DNA of 15,096 bases from an uncultured Flavobacterium sp. GTDB taxonomy: Bacteria > Bacteroidota > Bacteroidia > Flavobacteriales > Flavobacteriaceae. Where the stretch lies: contig CAMPIZ010000008.1 in assembly GCA_946886675.1 (NCBI GenBank), positions 1 through 15,096 on the forward strand, in the 5' to 3' direction. The notes beneath the pieces are model-generated. The model searched no databases. It was not told the origin of the DNA and worked only from the letters and a program-made list of their open reading frames with translations. Positions within the stretch are counted from its first letter, which is position 1. Each line of letters begins with the position of its first letter. Shown here in pieces: positions 9,001-14,877 of the stretch. The position numbers and the translations under genes are program-made.

Positions 9001-9422
9001 CCTTCCGAATAGTCTTCAGAAGTATCATTCATACCTGTAGTATTATAATCTAATTGTGCGTTAATAGGATTTGTTGTAGAACAGCGCTCGGCAACTCCCA
9101 GTGCACCGCATTCTACATTTGGGCCAAAAAGCCAAAAATCAAAATCAACAAAAATATTATCGCTTTCCGGGGTGAGCACAAAACCTAATGTTCCTCCATC
9201 CTTGATAACCAGTTTAAACCAAATAGTGTTATCTTCACTATCTCCCAATCCGGGGTTGCTGCAGGCATTTGTAGTAAGTTCCTGTATATCGCCAATACCT
9301 GAGGCATCGAGATCTTTGTAGTTCATATTACCACAAACCGTTATTGCTTCGGGGCAGTCGTTTTGCGCCCAAGCCGCTATATTAAATAGCAATAACAGCA
9401 GGTAAGTAAACTTCAATCTCAC
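6072..9422 (-). CDS. T9SS type B cargo protein with four A-B pairs of Cys-containing repeat modules
   Basis: A secreted protein of 1116 residues. It has a signal peptide (1-20, ending AWAQ) and an N-terminal beta-rich Cys-containing domain (about 21-188, with FVLTPESDNIFVDFDFWLFG) like those at the front of many flavobacterial surface proteins. Eight modules follow at 189-961, and a type B T9SS sorting domain occupies about 1033-1116 (FFTPNGDG, SIFDRFGKLV, STDYWFVI, GHFAMVR). The modules alternate A, B four times; each opens with a Cys-Asp pair in an acidic loop and has a second Cys near its end. The protein should be exported by T9SS and form a long extracellular stalk, possibly an adhesin (inference). 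No ATG fits: the start is GTG at 9422 or TTG at 9416, either of which keeps the signal peptide. It lies 63 bp after the ABC permease gene. Confidence 0.9.
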   Translation of the reverse strand: MRLKFTYLLLLLFNIAAWAQNDCPEAITVCGNMNYKDLDASGIGDIQELTTNACSNPGLGDSEDNTIWFKLVIKDGGTLGFVLTPESDNIFVDFDFWLFGPNVECGALGVAERCSTTNPINAQLDYNTTGMNDTSEDYSEGPGADGDAFVEWVTVEDDDVYYLLVNRPHGFSNFAIEWTGTATFHEVPVFLNPDNIPLDMSLCDDSDGEYDQAAVFNLTVYEAMFIGSQTDVEITYHTSLNDVTTGEDPLLNPDEFVSTTGLQTIYLRMTNPITGCFDIEEFNVEIPVFASEPSDLELCDINYNGIREFDLTANEGPISGNVPGSIVTYHNTEDDAINGTNTIGPLYENQEPYESEVIWARLIRPDEECIDVISFTISVNPMPVFNNPDNIVLDIEECDDNDGMFDQAAVFDLTVHEEMFTDNQENILITYHETHNNMVLGIAPITSPAAYISTQSSKTIYVRMTNTETGCHVFEEFNIIIPVLAVSADDIMLCDINNNGIREFDLSSNDDLVANSNPDATVTYHTSLENAENGQSPVGPLYENQVPYESETIWARLEIAGENCFDIIPFTIGIFNFEEYPDITVCDPESENSLTVFDLTVNENMISGGNANVIFTYYASEADLANNNPIAAPESYMSIINPQTIYLTISNPVTGCFETQEFDIHNTALTAGEPEDLFLCDTNLNGFQVFNLTENTNLINSGNTDTVVTFYLTQQDALDDVNAIDPMHQNATAYTAETIWARVERISNPLCFDVTSFTLNINNLPVLNNPQDIILDQVQCDDDGVNDQSDIFDLTIHETMFTGNQQDVVFSYYASLQDLNDNIPIPNPNTYANITNPQTVFVQMHNTVTGCTSLPESFLIEITNPVVAGEPQDLWQCDLNLNGRQSFILSLNDDYIKNGIEGIVTYYASEEDALNEVNPLNDVHMNSTPYTGQTIWARLESTNGCLGFDITSFTISVEHLPELDYSVSIQDFSQYDNSIAVNLDNWEEFEYSIDGENYIATPYFDNLIPGLYTLYIRSIDGCRTAQEELVILNYPKFFTPNGDGINETWQVYFIYFLPKSKVSIFDRFGKLVSSFWGDHIGWDGTYNGERLPSTDYWFVIELEDGRNVKGHFAMVR
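6540..8858 (-). repeat. Alternating A-B protein repeat array (4 pairs) inside the 1116-residue cargo gene
   Basis: Residue spans are A1 189-289, B1 290-383, A2 384-484, B2 485-578, A3 579-669, B3 670-765, A4 766-866 and B4 867-961. A modules mostly open with CDDxDG-like loops (A1 CDDSDGEYDQ, A2 CDDNDGMFDQ; A3 CDPESEN lacks DG), followed by a VFDLT-like strand, and end in TGCF or a close variant. B modules open with CDxNxNG (CDINYNG, CDINNNG, CDTNLNG, CDLNLNG) and contain a TIWARL or VIWARL motif. Pairs 1 and 2 are visibly the most alike (DQAAVF, LYENQ, PYESE shared), which suggests the latest duplication. The DNA copies have diverged, so this is an old protein-level repeat rather than identical DNA. 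Confidence 0.9.
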
Positions 9423-9439
9423 AGCAGCAATGTTAAGTT

Positions 9440-9468
9440 TTTTGTAAATTTATATAAATTTTACAAAA
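9440..9468. repeat. AT-rich near-perfect palindrome upstream of the 1116-residue cargo gene
   Basis: TTTTGTAAATTTATA (9440-9454) and the right arm up to ACAAAA (9468) are inverted copies differing by one extra A in the right arm. The element lies 17 bp before the GTG start at 9422, in the gap after the ABC permease gene. It has no T run suited to termination. It could be an operator or an mRNA hairpin; function is unproven. Confidence 0.45.
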
Positions 9469-9485
9469 CCTCATTGCGGTTTATG

Positions 9486-10328
9486 CTATAAATCCCTCTT
9501 TTTCAAAATATTATAGGATAATGTTATAAATATGGCAATCCACCCCATAACTATAACAGCTTCATACCAGTGGATACCATAAAACTTAATTTCCTGAGCA
9601 CCTGATACCTGAGATTCTATAGCCTTATATGCTTCAAACCTTGTGAACGGTTCTTTTATAAGATTGCTCATGGACTCCAGCGGTAGGAAGCCAGCTACAA
9701 ATTCACCTGTTTTCTGATTATCTTTAAATATTTTAAAAGCCAGGAGCCCACGCATTATACTCTCGATTACAAACCACAGGAATACAAAACCTATTGCAAA
9801 TGCAGAACGCTTAATCAGAATTCCGGCAAATAGGCAGAAAGAAAAAAAGGCAACCAGTTTTAAAAAATAACCCCATATATATTGCATATCGCTAAAAACA
9901 ATAGATGCCTCTGTATAAGAGGAAAAGCTGTATCCTAAAACCAGTGATAGCAGAAAAATAAAAACTGTTGAGATACAGGCAAAGAGTATAACGGTTATTA
10001 CTTTAGACTTTATAAACTCTTCTTTGCTAAGCCCGTCTATAAGGTTTTGCTTAAGTGTACCATAAGTATATTCGTTTGCCATCATTGATACTATAACAAG
10101 GGCAAGGAAAAACTTGAGTACTGCAGCAATATATGTATTAAAATGCCATATATATGGGAAATTAAAGATACCCTGGTCTGCAAGGCGGAAATCGATGCCT
10201 ACAATCTTAAAATTTACAGATGCCAGTAAAGCAATAAATGAAAGCAGTACAAAATAGGTTATAATTAGGATTTTGCTTGCCCTGTTTTTCCAGAGTTTCT
10301 GTAGTTCTATTTCTAAAAGTCGTTTCAT
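9486..10328 (-). CDS. ABC-2 family transporter permease
   Basis: A 280-residue inner-membrane protein with six predicted membrane segments (about 18-36, 65-82, 109-132, 152-171, 174-196 and 254-274). Between the second and third is the segment ANEYTYGTLKQNLIDGLS, which matches the conserved cytoplasmic motif (EYxxGT) of ABC-2 permeases of the BcrB/NosY type. It is probably the membrane partner of the ATPase encoded 16 bp upstream, with two permeases and two ATPases per exporter expected from the family. Substrate is unknown; relatives export peptides, antibiotics or envelope components. The ATG at 10328 is well placed. No separate promoter is visible, so the pair is likely one operon. Confidence 0.88.
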   Translation of the reverse strand: MKRLLEIELQKLWKNRASKILIITYFVLLSFIALLASVNFKIVGIDFRLADQGIFNFPYIWHFNTYIAAVLKFFLALVIVSMMANEYTYGTLKQNLIDGLSKEEFIKSKVITVILFACISTVFIFLLSLVLGYSFSSYTEASIVFSDMQYIWGYFLKLVAFFSFCLFAGILIKRSAFAIGFVFLWFVIESIMRGLLAFKIFKDNQKTGEFVAGFLPLESMSNLIKEPFTRFEAYKAIESQVSGAQEIKFYGIHWYEAVIVMGWIAIFITLSYNILKKRDL

Positions 10329-10344
10329 AACGGCTGTGTTGTTT

Positions 10345-11244
10345 TTAAGCTTGGTTTGATGTTAACTGGATAAACTGTTCTTCGAGGCTGTATTTTCTTT
10401 TTACCAGATGCTGAAGGTAAATACCGTTTTGGCTCAGGTATTTATTGAGTTCGCAGGCCTCAAGATTATCTTTTAGGTAAACCAGCAGCTTGTCTTCGCT
10501 TTCCTCAATCTTATCTACAGAAGTATGGGAAGCAAGCAGGTTTTTTACAGCAGTATTGTTATCGGCCTGAAGCTCAAAAAAACCTTCGTTCGCAATCATA
10601 CCGTTCACGGTACCGCTGTAAAGCACTACACCTCTTCTTAAAACCACAACATGGCTGCAAACTTTTTCTACTTCGTCCAGCAGGTGAGAAGCCAGCAGGA
10701 TGGTGGTGCCCAGGGAGGCAATGCGGCGGATAATATCCCTTATCTGGCGGATACCCTGCGGGTCAAGGCCGTTTGTAGGTTCATCCAGTATTAGTATTTC
10801 AGGGTCATTAAGCAGGGCAGAAGCTATAGCAAGCCTTTGTTTCATACCCAGTGAATAGGTCCGGAATTTACTGTCTTTTCTTTCCAGAAGGTCTACCAGT
10901 TCCAGCTTTTCATCAATTTTATGTAATGGTGCGCCTTTTATCTTGCAAACCAGCTTAAGGTTTTCATAAGCCGACATGTAAGGGTAAAAATTAGGCCGCT
11001 CTATTATAGCACCAACTTTTTTAAGGGCATCGTGGGTTTCCATAGTGCCGCCAAACCATTTGTAGCTGCCGGAAGTTTTGTTTACAACATTAAGTATTAT
11101 GCCAAGGGTGGTAGATTTTCCGCTGCCGTTAGGTCCAAGAATACCGTATACATTACCCTTATTTATTTCGAATGATGCATTTTTTACTGCATGCACCTTT
11201 CCAAATTTTTTATCGAGGTTATTAATGCTCAGGATAGTTTCCAA
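10345..11244 (-). CDS. ABC transporter ATP-binding protein (BcrA-like)
   Basis: A 299-residue cytoplasmic ATPase that should energise the adjacent ABC-2 permease. Motifs are complete: Walker A GPNGSGKST (37-45), signature YSLGMKQRL (130-138), Walker B ILILDEP (150-156) with D-loop GLDP (159-162), and H-loop H187. The Q-loop position appears to carry Glu (E82 in IIERPNFYPY), a pattern I associate with BcrA-like exporters. About 80 residues follow the nucleotide-binding domain, typical for this group. The start is TTG at 11242-11244: the frame is closed by a stop at 11257-11259 and has no ATG upstream, and the first residues METILSINNLDKKFG match family starts. An 87-bp gap separates it from the upstream beta-barrel gene. 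The substrate cannot be told from sequence. Confidence 0.92.
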   Translation of the reverse strand: METILSINNLDKKFGKVHAVKNASFEINKGNVYGILGPNGSGKSTTLGIILNVVNKTSGSYKWFGGTMETHDALKKVGAIIERPNFYPYMSAYENLKLVCKIKGAPLHKIDEKLELVDLLERKDSKFRTYSLGMKQRLAIASALLNDPEILILDEPTNGLDPQGIRQIRDIIRRIASLGTTILLASHLLDEVEKVCSHVVVLRRGVVLYSGTVNGMIANEGFFELQADNNTAVKNLLASHTSVDKIEESEDKLLVYLKDNLEACELNKYLSQNGIYLQHLVKRKYSLEEQFIQLTSNQA

Positions 11245-11331
11245 AAGTGTAGGTTTTTAGTTTGTTATAAGTATGACGAACCTCATAGCGATTTGTTACT
11301 TATAAAGTTAAAAAAAACTTTTAACACTTGG

Positions 11332-13200
11332 TTATTGCTGGTAGGGCACTACAGTTGGCCTGCCAATCTGGAAATCCGGAAGGGTAATATCGTTATTGCG
11401 GAAGGTATTTGTCTTGAAAATATTCTCGCCCGAGCCTGGTATATTAGGATAAAATGCTATAGAAAGCTGAAAGCTGTTAAACACAAGATAGTCATTTGCT
11501 ATAAGCAGACCAACCCCGAATTTTGAATATATTTTACTTTCATACAGCTTGTTCTCTTCATCTCCAATAACCCCCAGGGTAATATTTGCAAACGGATTTA
11601 AACGGAAGCCCAGTACATCCCAGGGTGAATAAGTTTGGGTTTGAAAGGTTAGGGTGAATTTCTTTGTTCCTAAAAGTGTTGTGCTGTCAAAGCCCTGTAT
11701 GCCATTAGTGCCATTAAGGTTAAGCTGGTCTTTAATAAAAGGCATCCTGTTATCGCCAAAAACGAGTATCGGCTGTATAAAGTGACGCATCCGCCAGTTA
11801 CCCAGTTCTTTTATGTTTGTAAAATAAAGTATATCAAATCGCAAGGTGGTTTGTTCGGTAAGGTCTTTATAAAAAAAGGAACCAAGCTCGGTATTAATAC
11901 TCAGGAATCCCCATTTGTAATAGTTACCAAAGGCATAGCGCCCGCCCAGGTAAAGCCGGTGCTCTCCATTTTTATCCTGCATACCTCCTGTAAGCGAATA
12001 CACTTTACCTATAGGTATATCTTCTACTATATCATAGTTGAAAAGAAATTTATCCTGAACGAATTTTCGGGAGGTGATACCAATACTGGCCAGGTATAAT
12101 TTTTCGTCCCTGTAATATCCTATACTGTCATAAAGTACAGAAGGTGTTTCTTTATACCTGCGGTTAAAGTACCGGGCAGTTGTTACCAGGTTCGTAGTAC
12201 GGTCTTCTTCTGTAAAACCTTTGAATATTTTAAAAGAGTAACCTGCCCAGGCATCTCCAGCTTCCGATTTCATATTCTGTATGGCAAAAATACCATTCAG
12301 GTCGGGCAGCGAATCGCGCTCAAAGCGTTCCTCAAAATAGATACCTCCTGCCCAGCGGGTATAGGCAGAGAAAAATTCACGCTGTAGGCCAAAACTTTTA
12401 AGAGAGTTTTGCCCCATGGAGATTTCATAATTAATGGCAGCGCTCACATAGGTATTAAGTATATTGGGCACTGTATAACGGCCTAGATATGCTGTTTCTC
12501 CTGTGTTTAAATTTTTGTCAAACTCATTACGGAATTCATGGCCAAGCCCAAAAAAATTCCTTTCCGTTAACTCTAATGAGGTACGGCTGGAAGAAGCCGA
12601 ACCATTTGGTATAAGGCTCCAGGAATCCAATACCCTTATCTCAAGGTCTATGGAATCTTTACTTCCGGGAATGGGCTTGGGCAATATGTCTACACGGCGG
12701 GTATAACGCTGTGAACGTATAAGACGTTCTGATTCTTCTACAAGAAGTGAATCCAATGGCTTATTTTTTTTGACAAGGAGAAGGTTGCGTATGGTCATCT
12801 CCTTAGTCTTAAGGTGTACGCTGTTACCAAATTTTTCCAGCCAGTTTGCAGGCCTTCGGGTTGTGTCGGTAATAGAGTACCCAAAGGGATCCATAGTATT
12901 AATATCTATGTTACGCACAATTTTACCCTCATACTGCTCATAGGTGTTCTGCATTTCCGGGGCCTTCTTTTTTGTCCTTTTACGGCTTCCCGCGGGTTCT
13001 TTTTTTCTTACCGGTTTAAAAATTAGCTTATGGATAAATTTTGTAAACTTTCTTTTTTTAGAATAGTTTTCAATATTCTTATACATCTCATCCCTTTTTA
13101 TCTTAGCAGAGTCCTGTGGCGCAGGCGGAACCTGTGCAGCCACAGGCATGGCTACAAAAAAAAGTAAAATGATAAGACAGAGCCGGAAGCACGGGGCCAT
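11332..13200 (-). CDS. Outer-membrane POTRA/beta-barrel protein, BamA/TamA-like
   Basis: A 622-residue protein with a signal peptide (about 1-23, ending VAAQ). A very basic segment follows (about 47-80, rich in KKRK and RKRTKKK), then a region like a single POTRA domain (about 93-192, GKIVRNIDI to IDLEIRVLDSW). The C-terminal part (about 200-622) has alternating aromatic and polar strands typical of an outer-membrane barrel. The motif TERNFFGLGHEF at 212-223 resembles the start of BamA/TamA-family barrels. One POTRA and a barrel fit a BamA/TamA-superfamily protein of unknown cargo. It is not BamA itself, which has five POTRAs. The last residues (VVPYQQ) do not end in the usual aromatic residue of BamA substrates. 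The ATG lies 106 bp downstream of the next gene's terminator, so it probably has its own promoter. Confidence 0.68.
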   Translation of the reverse strand: MAPCFRLCLIILLFFVAMPVAAQVPPAPQDSAKIKRDEMYKNIENYSKKRKFTKFIHKLIFKPVRKKEPAGSRKRTKKKAPEMQNTYEQYEGKIVRNIDINTMDPFGYSITDTTRRPANWLEKFGNSVHLKTKEMTIRNLLLVKKNKPLDSLLVEESERLIRSQRYTRRVDILPKPIPGSKDSIDLEIRVLDSWSLIPNGSASSSRTSLELTERNFFGLGHEFRNEFDKNLNTGETAYLGRYTVPNILNTYVSAAINYEISMGQNSLKSFGLQREFFSAYTRWAGGIYFEERFERDSLPDLNGIFAIQNMKSEAGDAWAGYSFKIFKGFTEEDRTTNLVTTARYFNRRYKETPSVLYDSIGYYRDEKLYLASIGITSRKFVQDKFLFNYDIVEDIPIGKVYSLTGGMQDKNGEHRLYLGGRYAFGNYYKWGFLSINTELGSFFYKDLTEQTTLRFDILYFTNIKELGNWRMRHFIQPILVFGDNRMPFIKDQLNLNGTNGIQGFDSTTLLGTKKFTLTFQTQTYSPWDVLGFRLNPFANITLGVIGDEENKLYESKIYSKFGVGLLIANDYLVFNSFQLSIAFYPNIPGSGENIFKTNTFRNNDITLPDFQIGRPTVVPYQQ

Positions 13201-13305
13201 TTTTGCGAAAAGTTTTACAAATTCTAAGTTATGAAATTAAACCCTAATAAAACGCTAAATTTAGGTATTCAGGTATATTTTATGCCTCCTTTAACATAAC
13301 AAAAA

Positions 13306-13323
13306 AGAGGCTTTAAAGCCTCT
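13306..13323 (-). terminator. Intrinsic terminator of the nucleoid-associated protein gene
   Basis: AGAGGCTT / AAGCCTCT is an 18-base perfect palindrome. On the minus strand it is followed by a T run (from the A's at 13301-13305). It lies 27 bp after the stop of the NdpA-family gene and separates it from the beta-barrel gene. Confidence 0.85.
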
Positions 13324-13350
13324 CTTAAATATATAGAATTTGCTGATAAA

Positions 13351-14409
13351 TCAGCTTTTTTGCTCCTTGTTAAAATAAACAAGATAGTAATACATTTGTT
13401 TTTCTTCGTCCCAGCCTTTTTCTACAAATTTTTCGGCACTCTCCGGGTTAACAAAATCCATTTTTATCTGGATGTTGGTATCAAGGTTAATTACGTTCTT
13501 AATTTTTTTGCGGGCATCTGTAACTGCGCCATTTGCAATAGGGAAGGTAGTAACATCTTCTATACTGTATTTGGGCGCTTTTTCTACCTTGTAGTTCTTA
13601 AATTCAGGTATAAGATCCGGATTGTCTAAAACTTCGTTCAGGAAATTAGTTTCCTCAAACTCATCGTTTTTAGCAAAATAGTTTACAGAACGGTTCATAA
13701 ACATAACTTCCTCTTTTTTATCTTCCGCCGGGAGAACTACGTCTTTGGCAAAATCCTGGCAGAATTTCAGGTACTTTTTAGTAATAAAATTTTCATCCTG
13801 AAAAGCATCAACCGAAAGGAAATGTTCCAGCCAGTAACGGGCATCATACCTATTACTGTCTATGGTAAGTATTTTATACCCTTCTTCTTTTTTGTAATTA
13901 AAAATAATACAGCCTTTGTCAAGCTTATTAAGGTTAATACCCTGCTGAAGTATAAGGTCAAGATTACTGCCTCTTTCTTCAAACTGAAGGAAATCGGTTT
14001 TTATCTCGCTTTTAAACACCGCGACAGCATCAACCACATTATTGTCTATAGAGACATTGGTAAGGTATGTAACATATACCTCGCCATTTTTAATATGCGG
14101 ATGGTTGGACTGTTCAAAAAGGTGTTTAGTAATTTTTTTAGACACTTCATGTGCGCTGCCGGGATTTGTAAAAATCTCTGAAGCCATGTTGTACATGTCA
14201 TGATAATCCAGGTCTACATCATGAGCAAACTGAAAGTAATTTTCTTCCTTATCCCTAAATGGTTTAAAGAAGTATTCTTTTAACAGCGGCGTAATTTCGT
14301 CATTTAGGCTGTACGGCTGCTCTGATAAAAAAATAGCCTCATTGCGGCTTTTGTTGCCCACCCTGTGTATAGAAAGGGTTTCAATGTGTGTGTTAAAAAG
14401 GTTTATCAT
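13351..14409 (-). CDS. NdpA/YejK-family nucleoid-associated protein
   Basis: The 352-residue protein resembles the 37-kDa nucleoid-associated protein family (E. coli YejK/NdpA, about 335 residues). Recognition rests on overall pattern and length: an early segment on hydrophobic and acidic residues (SLNDEITPLLKEYFFKPF), a middle beta-rich part (GEVYVTYLTNVSIDNNVVDA, then GCIIFNYKKEEGYKILTID), and a C-terminal segment (TNIQIKMDFVNPESAEKFVE). No signal peptide or membrane segment is present, as expected for a cytoplasmic DNA-associated protein. The E. coli member is abundant on the nucleoid but its exact role is unclear. The ATG at 14409 is 23 bp after the small four-helix-bundle gene, so the two may be co-transcribed; the stop is TGA and a terminator follows. 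Confidence 0.83.
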   Translation of the reverse strand: MINLFNTHIETLSIHRVGNKSRNEAIFLSEQPYSLNDEITPLLKEYFFKPFRDKEENYFQFAHDVDLDYHDMYNMASEIFTNPGSAHEVSKKITKHLFEQSNHPHIKNGEVYVTYLTNVSIDNNVVDAVAVFKSEIKTDFLQFEERGSNLDLILQQGINLNKLDKGCIIFNYKKEEGYKILTIDSNRYDARYWLEHFLSVDAFQDENFITKKYLKFCQDFAKDVVLPAEDKKEEVMFMNRSVNYFAKNDEFEETNFLNEVLDNPDLIPEFKNYKVEKAPKYSIEDVTTFPIANGAVTDARKKIKNVINLDTNIQIKMDFVNPESAEKFVEKGWDEEKQMYYYLVYFNKEQKS

Positions 14410-14424
14410 TTTTAATATAGATAC

Positions 14425-14456
14425 TTAGACTCTTAGAATTTTAGGTTCTTAGTTCT
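14425..14456 (+). repeat. Array of four 8-bp TTAGnnnn units, downstream flank of the four-helix-bundle gene
   Basis: TTAG recurs at 14425, 14433, 14441 and 14449, an exact 8-bp period (units TTAGACTC, TTAGAATT, TTAGGTTC, TTAGTTCT). The gene on the minus strand ends inside it: the stop is at 14433-14435 and the array encodes the last residues of the protein, about TKNLKF. Confidence 0.7.
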
Positions 14457-14807
14457 TTCTTTAATTTTATTAATAAATGTTACAATCATTATTTCAAGCT
14501 CCCGAGTGTCTTTATAGAGTTCTGAAAATCTTTCTTCATCCAGATAGCCGATATTATATGCTATTTCAAGTTGCGTTTGCAATTCAAACAGAGAACCTAT
14601 GGTTATATTAAGAAAACGAATAAACTCGTTATCAGAATTTCTGCCAAAACCTTCAGAAATATTGCTTGGTAATGAAACCGCACAGCGTCTTATTTGCGAA
14701 TTAAGTCCAAATATTTCTTCTTTCGGGAAATCTTGTGTTAATTTATAAATGGCTGTAACAAGGCTCATACTTTTTTGCCAGATGAGCAGGTTTCTGAAAC
14801 TTCCCAA
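14433..14807 (-). CDS. Four-helix-bundle protein (S23/IVP family)
   Basis: A 124-residue protein of the small four-helix-bundle family, first seen encoded in intervening sequences of 23S rRNA genes and related to the Avd protein of diversity-generating retroelements. Family features are LLIWQKSMSLVTAIYKLTQ near the N-terminus, EEIFGLNSQIRRCAVSLPSNISEGFGR (about 30-56) and a final helix ending in KER. The function of such free-standing copies is not established. No ATG is available: the frame is open from 14873 downward, and TTG at 14805-14807 is the only standard alternative start before the conserved region (ATT at 14808-14810 is another possibility). No rRNA and no reverse transcriptase is in the window. 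Arrays of 8-bp units flank the gene on both sides, and the downstream one supplies its end. Confidence 0.87.
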   Translation of the reverse strand: MGSFRNLLIWQKSMSLVTAIYKLTQDFPKEEIFGLNSQIRRCAVSLPSNISEGFGRNSDNEFIRFLNITIGSLFELQTQLEIAYNIGYLDEERFSELYKDTRELEIMIVTFINKIKERTKNLKF

Positions 14808-14831
14808 AATGATCTTTAAAGTGTTGATTCT

Positions 14832-14871
14832 AACTCTAAGCCTCTCACTAACTAAGAACCTTAGAATCTCA
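14832..14871 (-). repeat. Array of five 8-bp TnAGnnnn units, upstream flank of the four-helix-bundle gene
   Basis: Read on the minus strand from 14871 the units are TGAGATTC, TAAGGTTC, TTAGTTAG, TGAGAGGC and TTAGAGTT, with exact 8-bp spacing. A 12-base block here (14850-14861) is the inverted copy of AGGTTCTTAGTT at 14443-14454. The array fills most of the 70-bp gap between this gene and the acidic protein gene. Confidence 0.65.
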
Positions 14872-14877
14872 GATTAA

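Noticed and set aside
11304..11321. AAAGTT/AACTTT inverted repeat with an A/T loop after the barrel gene as a terminator
   Set aside because: Only six weak base pairs and no T run after the stem on the minus strand; likely chance in AT-rich DNA.
11191..11526. Plus-strand open frame of about 111 codons across the ABC ATPase/barrel gap
   Set aside because: It overlaps two real minus-strand genes and the protein has no recognisable features.
11782..12099. Plus-strand open frame of about 105 codons
   Set aside because: Shadow of the barrel gene; no start context or family resemblance.
13218..13226. TAGAATTTG on the minus strand as promoter of the barrel gene
   Set aside because: The spacer inside the box is three bases instead of two and no -33 TTG is clear, so I did not list it as a promoter.
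13342..13355. GCTGAT/ATCAGC hairpin followed by T's on the plus strand
   Set aside because: It overlaps the stop codon of the minus-strand gene, has no plus-strand gene to terminate, and the better terminator for that gene is at 13306-13323.
13822..14181. Plus-strand open frame of about 119 codons opposite the NdpA-family gene
   Set aside because: It is antisense to a well-supported gene, has no family resemblance and no promoter, and its composition is that of a reversed coding strand.
14433..14807. Four-helix-bundle gene as Avd of a diversity-generating retroelement or as part of a 23S rRNA intervening sequence
   Set aside because: No reverse transcriptase, template/variable repeat pair or rRNA is visible in the window; only the family relationship is supported.
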